This document shows, piece after piece, positions 15,040-18,955 of a DNA stretch of 18,955 nucleotides. The position numbers were made by a program, and so were the translations under genes. Numbering within the stretch: position 1 is the stretch's first letter; each line of letters opens with the position of its first letter. Below the pieces are notes generated by a model, which did not search any database, had not been told where the DNA came from, and saw only the letters and a list, made by a program, of their open reading frames with translations. The DNA comes from JBHJOF01 sp050330055. GTDB taxonomy: Bacteria; Pseudomonadota; Alphaproteobacteria; Kiloniellales; JAKSDN01. Location: contig JBHJOF010000334.1 of the NCBI GenBank assembly GCA_050330055.1, positions 1 through 18,955 of the forward strand. The letters run 5' to 3'.

Positions 15040-16064
15040 AGAACCTGGAAGCCGTGCGCGTAGGGATCGCGCTCGTCGATGAAGATGGTGTTGAAGCCGG
15101 TGATGCGCGCCCAGCCCTCGATCGACGGCACGATGGCCCGATGATTGCCGACCCGGGTCTCGGCCTCGACCCGGCCGCGGAACAGCGAGCCGATGATCGA
15201 CTCGTGCACGAAGTCCTCGCCCACCTTGAGTTCGCCGCGCGCCGCGAGCTGCGCCATGCGCGCCGAGGTGCCGGTGCCGCAGGGGCTGCGGTCGATCGCC
15301 TTGCTGCCGTAGAACACCGCGTTGCGCGCGTGCGCTTCGGGATGGGCCGGCTTGCCGGTCCAGAGGATGTGGCTGACGCCGCGGATCGTCGGGTCCTCGG
15401 GATGCACCACCTCGATCGCTTCATTCAGGCGCTCGCGCAGCACCGGCGAGAGCCGCACCAGGTCGCCGGCCGTGAGATCGGCCAGGTCGCGGTAGTTCTG
15501 CTGCGGCTCCAGGATGGCGTAGAAGTTGCCGCCATAGGCGATGTCGAAGGCGAGCTTGCCCAGCTCCGGGCAGTCGACCACGACGCCCTCGGCCGCCAGG
15601 TAGGCGCCGACGTTGGTGATCCGCACCGCCTCGACGTGGTCGTTGCTCCCTGCGCCGTTGCCGGCACCGTTGCTCACGCGATAGCGCGCCTCGACCCGCC
15701 CGGCCGGGGTGTCGAGCGCCAAGAGGCCGTCCTCGCGCGGCTGCACCAGGCCGCGCTCGAGCGCGAAGGTCACCGTGCCGATGGTGCCGTGGCCGCACAT
15801 CGGCAGGCAGCCGCTGGTCTCGATGAACAGCACCGCCACGTCGCAGTCGTCGCGGGTCGGCGGATAGAGGATCGAGCCCGACATCATGTCGTGGCCGCGC
15901 GGCTCGAACATCAGGCCGGTGCGGATCCAGTCGTAATGGGCGAGGAAGTGCTGCCGCTTCTCGCTCATGCTGCGGCCCTCGAGCGGTGGCCCGCCGCCCG
16001 CCACCAGGCGCACCGGGTTGCCGCAGGTGTGGCCGTCGATGCAGAAGAAGGTGTTGGGCTTCAT
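15036..16064 (-). CDS. 4-hydroxyproline 2-epimerase-type enzyme (proline racemase family)
   Basis: A 342-residue cytosolic, cofactor-independent epimerase. Both catalytic cysteines are present: C90 in LPMCGHGTIGTVT and C262 in DRSPCGTGTSARMA. A Thr at the second site would instead mark a trans-3-hydroxyproline dehydratase. The opening FCIDGHTCGNPVRLVAGG is typical of hydroxyproline epimerases, which convert trans-4-hydroxy-L-proline to cis-4-hydroxy-D-proline, the first step of bacterial hydroxyproline breakdown. Plain proline racemization or 3-hydroxyproline epimerization cannot be excluded from sequence. Residues 131-142 form an unusual SNGAGNGAGSND stretch in a surface-loop position. The gene is first in a two-gene transcript with the APH-type kinase, overlapping it by 4 nt, and diverges from the N-formylglutamate amidohydrolase gene across 85 bp. 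The oxidase and semialdehyde dehydrogenase of the pathway are not in the window. Confidence 0.92.
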   Translation of the reverse strand: MKPNTFFCIDGHTCGNPVRLVAGGGPPLEGRSMSEKRQHFLAHYDWIRTGLMFEPRGHDMMSGSILYPPTRDDCDVAVLFIETSGCLPMCGHGTIGTVTFALERGLVQPREDGLLALDTPAGRVEARYRVSNGAGNGAGSNDHVEAVRITNVGAYLAAEGVVVDCPELGKLAFDIAYGGNFYAILEPQQNYRDLADLTAGDLVRLSPVLRERLNEAIEVVHPEDPTIRGVSHILWTGKPAHPEAHARNAVFYGSKAIDRSPCGTGTSARMAQLAARGELKVGEDFVHESIIGSLFRGRVEAETRVGNHRAIVPSIEGWARITGFNTIFIDERDPYAHGFQVL

Positions 16065-16111
16065 GGCTGGGTCCGGCTTGGGGCGCCCCCACTATTAGGC
16101 CCGCTGGTGCA

Positions 16112-16141
16112 TTGTTGCAACGGAGGGGCTCGGGCTATGAT
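16112..16141 (+). promoter_or_regulatory. Candidate sigma70-type promoter for the amidohydrolase-ligase pair
   Basis: TTGTTG at 16112-16117 and TATGAT at 16136-16141 are 18 bp apart. Predicted initiation is at about 16148, only ~2 nt before the ATG at 16150, and no Shine-Dalgarno precedes that ATG, so the mRNA would be leaderless. The overlapping alternative TTGCAA (16115-16120) gives a 15-bp spacer and is less favoured. Confidence 0.4.
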
Positions 16142-16149
16142 CCCGGCCC

Positions 16150-17040
16150 ATGTCGGATGCGGCCATGACCCTGGAGAGCGAGGCCCCCGGAGGCCAGGCG
16201 GGGACGGACGGCGCCCTGCTGGCGCCGGATGAGCCGCGCCCTTTTGCGCTGGCCAATGAGGCGGCCTTGAAGGGGATGGGGGCGCCGCTGCTGCTGGTCT
16301 GCGACCACGCCAGTGCTTTCATCCCGCGCGCCCTCGATTCGCTCGGCCTCGACGAGGCGCAGCGCGCGCGCCATATCGCCTTCGACATCGGCATCGCCGA
16401 GGTCACCCGGCGCCTGGCCGAGCGTCTCGATGCGCCGGCGGTCCTCAGCCACTTCTCGCGCCTGATCGTCGACCCGAACCGGCCGGAGGATGACCCGACC
16501 CTGATGCCGCAGATCAGCGACGGCGTGATCGTGCCGGCCAACCGCGCGCTCACCCCGGCCGAGCGCGAGGCCCGCCTGGCCAGCTTCTACCGGCCCTATC
16601 ACGCCGCCGTCGCCCGCGCCGTCGAGGCCAGGCAGCGCGTCCTGATGCGGCATGGCCCAGGGGATAAGGTGTGCGCCCCGGCCATCGTCTCGATGCACTC
16701 CTTCACGCCGGTCATGAAGGGCATCGAGCGGCCCTGGCAGGTCGGCATCCTGTGGAACCGCGACGCGCGCCTGCCGCGGCCGATGATCGAGCGGCTGCGC
16801 GCCCGCGGTCTCACGGTCGGCGACAACGAGCCCTACTCGGGCCGCGACGGCCACGGTCACACGCTGCACCATCACGCCGAGCCGCGGGGCCTGCCGCACG
16901 TGCTGATCGAGCTGCGCCAGGACCTGATCGACACCCAGCATGGCGCGGCCGACTGGGCGGCGCTGCTCGCCGAGGTGCTGGGCGAGGTGCTGGCGGGCTG
17001 CCTGGCCGACCCGGACGTCTTCGCGGCGGAGCAGCATTGA
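16150..17040 (+). CDS. N-formylglutamate amidohydrolase family protein (HutG-like)
   Basis: A 296-residue cytosolic amidohydrolase of the N-formylglutamate amidohydrolase family, a zinc-peptidase-like fold. Family blocks are LLLVCDHASAFIPRAL (47-62), AFDIGIAEVTRRLAERL, FSRLIVDPNRPEDDPTLMP, IVSMHSFTPVMKG, VGILWNRDARLPRPMIERL, and VGDNEPYSGRDGHGHTLHHH with LPHVLIELRQDLI. His and Asp residues in these blocks would hold the metal. The reference member releases formate from N-formyl-L-glutamate in histidine degradation, but no hut gene is present, so another N-acyl or amide substrate is equally likely. ATG 16150 is used; an in-frame ATG at 16165 is a possible alternative, and the first ~40 residues are low in conservation-like features. 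Its stop codon overlaps the next gene's start as TGATG, which argues for coupled translation with the carboxylate-amine ligase. Confidence 0.9.
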   Translation: MSDAAMTLESEAPGGQAGTDGALLAPDEPRPFALANEAALKGMGAPLLLVCDHASAFIPRALDSLGLDEAQRARHIAFDIGIAEVTRRLAERLDAPAVLSHFSRLIVDPNRPEDDPTLMPQISDGVIVPANRALTPAEREARLASFYRPYHAAVARAVEARQRVLMRHGPGDKVCAPAIVSMHSFTPVMKGIERPWQVGILWNRDARLPRPMIERLRARGLTVGDNEPYSGRDGHGHTLHHHAEPRGLPHVLIELRQDLIDTQHGAADWAALLAEVLGEVLAGCLADPDVFAAEQH

Positions 17041-18176
17041 TGGCGCAGTCGGAGCCGAGCTTCACGGTCGGGATCGAGGAGGAATACCTCCTGGTCGACC
17101 GCCGGACGCGCGACCTGGTGACCGACCCGCCCGAGAGCCTGATGAAGGACTGCGAGCGGCGCCTCGCGGGCCGCGTCAGCCCCGAGTTCCTGCAGTGCCA
17201 GATCGAGATCGGCACCAGCAAGTGCGACGGCATCAAGACCGCGGCCGAGGAGCTCGCCTATCTGCGCCGCACCGTGGCCGAGGTGGCGACCGAGCACGGC
17301 CTGGCGCTGATCGCCGCCTCGACCCATCCCTTCGCCAACTGGGAATGGCAGAAGCACACCCGCAAGGAGCGCTACAACGCGCTCGCCCGCGACCTGCAGG
17401 GCGTGGTGCGGCGCCTCTTGATCTGCGGCATGCACGTGCACGTCGGCCTGGACGACGACGAGCTGCGCATCGACCTCCTGAGCCAGATCTCCTATTTCCT
17501 GCCGCACCTGCTGGCGCTCTCGACCTCCTCGCCCTTCTGGCGCGGCGAGGACAGCGGCCTCAAGTCCTACCGCCTGGCGGTGTTCGACGAGATGCCGCGC
17601 ACCGGCCTGCCGGAGACCTTCGACAGCTTCGCCGAGTACCAGCGCCACCTGGACATCCTGGTGCAGGCCGGGCTGCTCGAGGACGGCACCAAGATCTGGT
17701 GGGACGTGCGCCCCTCGGCGCGCTTCCCGACCCTGGAGATGCGCATCGCCGACGTCTGCACCCAGGTCAAGGACGCTGTCGCGATCGCCTCGATCTACCT
17801 CTGCCTGCTGCGCATGCTCTACCGCCTGAAGCGCTCGAACCAGCGCTGGCGCCGCTACTCCAACATGCTGGTGCAGGAGAACCGCTGGCGCGCCCAGCGC
17901 TACGGCATCGACGAGGGACTGGTCGACTTCGGCAAGGGCGAGATCGTGCCCTACGCCGACCTGCTGGAGGAGATCCTGGAGCTGATCGAGATCGACGCGC
18001 TGTCGCTCGACTGCGTCGAGGAGGCGCGCCACGCCCGCGAGATCCTCAGGCGCGGCACCAGCGCGCACCAGCAGTGCGCCGTCTACGAAGCCGCCCGCAA
18101 CGCCGGCGCCGACAAAGACGAGGCCCTGCGCCAGGTCGTCGACTTCCTGATCGAGGAGACCGTGGCGGGGGTTTAG
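17040..18176 (+). CDS. Carboxylate-amine ligase, glutamate-cysteine ligase family 2 (YbdK-like)
   Basis: A 378-residue ATP-dependent ligase of the GCS2 family. It opens with SEPSFTVGIEEEYLLVD (4-20), whose Glu-rich strand binds metal-ATP. Further family blocks are CQIEIGTSKCDG, IAASTHPFANWE, the metal/substrate block LLICGMHVHVGLDDDE, SPFWRGEDSGLKSYRL, IWWDVRPSARFPTLEMRIADVC and QENRWRAQRYG. E. coli YbdK has weak glutamate-cysteine ligase activity in vitro, and true substrates in most bacteria are unknown; joining the carboxylate of an amino acid such as glutamate to an amine is expected. ATG 17040 overlaps the upstream amidohydrolase stop by one base, so a ligase and an amide-hydrolysing enzyme are made together. 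That suggests a shared amide or gamma-glutamyl metabolite (inference). The length is normal and nothing is truncated. Confidence 0.93.
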   Translation: MAQSEPSFTVGIEEEYLLVDRRTRDLVTDPPESLMKDCERRLAGRVSPEFLQCQIEIGTSKCDGIKTAAEELAYLRRTVAEVATEHGLALIAASTHPFANWEWQKHTRKERYNALARDLQGVVRRLLICGMHVHVGLDDDELRIDLLSQISYFLPHLLALSTSSPFWRGEDSGLKSYRLAVFDEMPRTGLPETFDSFAEYQRHLDILVQAGLLEDGTKIWWDVRPSARFPTLEMRIADVCTQVKDAVAIASIYLCLLRMLYRLKRSNQRWRRYSNMLVQENRWRAQRYGIDEGLVDFGKGEIVPYADLLEEILELIEIDALSLDCVEEARHAREILRRGTSAHQQCAVYEAARNAGADKDEALRQVVDFLIEETVAGV

Positions 18177-18210
18177 TATTCGTTCCCGGAAAGCTGCACC
18201 CCAGCGTAAT

Positions 18211-18292
18211 CCTCATCCTTCGACAGGCTCAGGATGAGGTTTCTAGAGGCTCAGCACGAGGCCCTCATGCTGAGCTTGTCGAAGTATGAGGG
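18211..18292. repeat. Composite palindromic repeat (family A, copy 3)
   Basis: The first arm, 18211-18239, folds as CCTCATCCT...AGGATGAGG around CGACAGGCTC. The second arm, 18263-18292, is inverted and diverged (CCCTCATGCTGAGCTTGTCG, then AAGTATGAGG). The central 23 bp contain a shorter, imperfect stem compared with copies 1 and 2. It lies in the 228-bp gap between the ligase and DUF1244 genes, both on the plus strand. Confidence 0.8.
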
Positions 18293-18366
18293 CCGGCGGT
18301 GCGAGGCGCCCCCCTTCCAGCAAGGGCCGTGGAGGGCTGGCAAGGCGGTGTCTTGATACCCAAGTC

Positions 18367-18375
18367 TGGTACAAT
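18367..18375 (+). promoter_or_regulatory. Candidate extended -10 promoter for the DUF1244 gene
   Basis: TGGTACAAT at 18367-18375 supplies an extended -10 (TG, one base, TACAAT). The obvious TTGATA at 18353-18358 is only 11 bp away and cannot serve as a normal -35. Initiation near 18382 would give a ~23-nt leader carrying GGGAGAG (18390-18396) ahead of ATG 18405. Confidence 0.4.
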
Positions 18376-18404
18376 CACGGCCAACAACCGGGAGAGACCG
18401 CGAC

Positions 18405-18707
18405 ATGGACCAGCAGACCCGCACCGAGCTCGAGGCCGCGGCCTTCCGCCGCCTGGTCGAGCACCTGCGCAGCCATCCGGACGTGCAGAACATCGACATG
18501 ATGAACTTGGCCGGCTTCTGCCGCAATTGCCTCTCCAAGTGGTACAAGGCCGCGGCCGAGGAGCGCGGCCTGGAGATGGACTACGACACGGCGCGCGAGA
18601 TCGTCTACGGTATGCCTTACGCCGAGTACAAGGCCAAGCACCAGCAGGAGGCGTCGCCCGAGCAGCAGGCCGCCTTCGCCGAAGCACATAAGGCGCAGGG
18701 GCATTAG
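18405..18707 (+). CDS. DUF1244 domain protein, 100 aa
   Basis: A small soluble helical protein of the DUF1244 family, found widely in proteobacteria and known from structural-genomics work but without an assigned function. The conserved core is FRRLVEHLRSHPDVQNIDMM, NLAGFCRNCLSKWYKAAAEE (with Cys39 and Cys42 as C-x2-C) and MDYDTAREIVYGMPYAEYKA. The final ~20 residues are charged and Gln/Ala-rich, probably flexible. Start ATG 18405 has GGGAGAG at 18390-18396. The two close cysteines could bind metal or be redox-active, which is speculation. The gene has its own candidate promoter and is separated from the ligase by a repeat, so it is probably an independent unit. Confidence 0.92.
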   Translation: MDQQTRTELEAAAFRRLVEHLRSHPDVQNIDMMNLAGFCRNCLSKWYKAAAEERGLEMDYDTAREIVYGMPYAEYKAKHQQEASPEQQAAFAEAHKAQGH

Positions 18708-18791
18708 CGCGGTCGTGTACGACCAAGGCGACAGCGCGGACACCGCAACAAACCGCTCGCATCCTCCCGCCGCTTCGCGTCGGGTCCGTGG

Positions 18792-18942
18792 TCACCCTCA
18801 CCCTCCCAAGCGACCTGCGGTCGCTTGGGCCCCTCCCTCTCCCCTCCAAGGGAGAGGGGAACAAACAAGCGCGCTCTGGAATCCCTCTCCCTCGAGGGGA
18901 GAGGGAGGGGCCCAACGCGAAGCGTTGGGAGGGTGAGGGTGA
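18792..18942. repeat. Large inverted repeat with two hairpin tips (family B, copy 2)
   Basis: Left arm 18792-18859 (TCACCCTCACCCTCCCAAGC...GGGAGAGGGG) and right arm about 18882-18942 (CCCTCTCCC...GGGAGGGTGAGGGTGA) are near-perfect reverse complements. Each arm contains a smaller hairpin in the same place but with different sequence: CCAAGCGACC...GGTCGCTTGG on the left and CCCAACGC-GAA-GCGTTGGG on the right. The rest of the terminal gap 18708-18955 shows no gene. Confidence 0.85.
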
Positions 18943-18955
18943 TTCAACCTGCGCC

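Noticed and set aside
16872..18068. 398-codon minus-strand open frame opposite the carboxylate-amine ligase
   Set aside because: Antisense shadow rich in Val/Leu/Gln/His repeats with no recognisable domain.
18353..18375. TTGATA and TACAAT as a -35/-10 pair
   Set aside because: Spacing is only 11 bp; the extended -10 alone is the more plausible reading.
2095..18942. Palindromic repeats as a CRISPR array or integron attachment array
   Set aside because: Copies are dispersed kilobases apart, without regular spacers, cas genes or an integrase.

Overview
The window reads as ordinary chromosome from a high-G+C alphaproteobacterium, probably Rhodospirillales-like. That placement is an inference from third-position G/C bias, the enzyme families present and the style of the palindromic intergenic repeats; there is no rRNA or other marker gene. 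I found no CRISPR array, tRNA, transposase, phage gene or toxin-antitoxin pair. The content is mostly amino-acid and small-acid catabolism plus one sensory kinase.

Layout. 1-1548 (+): 3' part of a TMADH/2,4-dienoyl-CoA-reductase-like flavin/FeS oxidoreductase, possibly an N-methyl amine or N-methylproline demethylase. 1604-2032 (+): a small orphan protein with less G+C-rich codons. 2212-5999 (-): a ketopantoate-reductase-like protein, a Bcr/CflA-type MFS exporter and a DUF2817 M14-like metallopeptidase. 6111-9742 (+): an exported TPR protein and an orphan hybrid histidine kinase whose dCache sensor carries the residue pattern of amino-acid-binding sensors. 10043-12831 (-): pyruvate kinase and a MOFRL-type glycerate 2-kinase, which together with enolase would connect glycerate to pyruvate. 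12971-13876 (+): a DHDPS-family enzyme that is not a true DapA. 14041-16064 (-): an APH-fold small-molecule kinase overlapped with a 4-hydroxyproline-epimerase-type enzyme. 16150-18176 (+): an N-formylglutamate amidohydrolase family protein overlapped with a YbdK-like carboxylate-amine ligase. 18405-18707 (+): a DUF1244 protein.

How the genes may work together. The epimerase, the DHDPS-family protein (candidate pyrroline-4-hydroxy-2-carboxylate deaminase) and more loosely the flavin demethylase fit hydroxyproline/proline-betaine breakdown. The D-hydroxyproline oxidase and alpha-ketoglutarate-semialdehyde dehydrogenase needed to complete the route are not in the window. The amino-acid-type sensor kinase, the peptidase-like protein and the amidohydrolase/ligase pair give a general picture of scavenging amino acids and their derivatives.

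Intergenic structure. All three convergent gene junctions (2033-2211, 9743-10042, 13877-14040) contain long palindromic elements, two of them of one arm-hairpin-arm family with a third member at 18211-18292. A second, C/G-run palindromic family lies at 4660-4815 and 18792-18942. No clearly novel system is evident; the most useful leads are the kinase's predicted ligand class, the epimerase-kinase overlap, the amidohydrolase-ligase overlap and the repeats.
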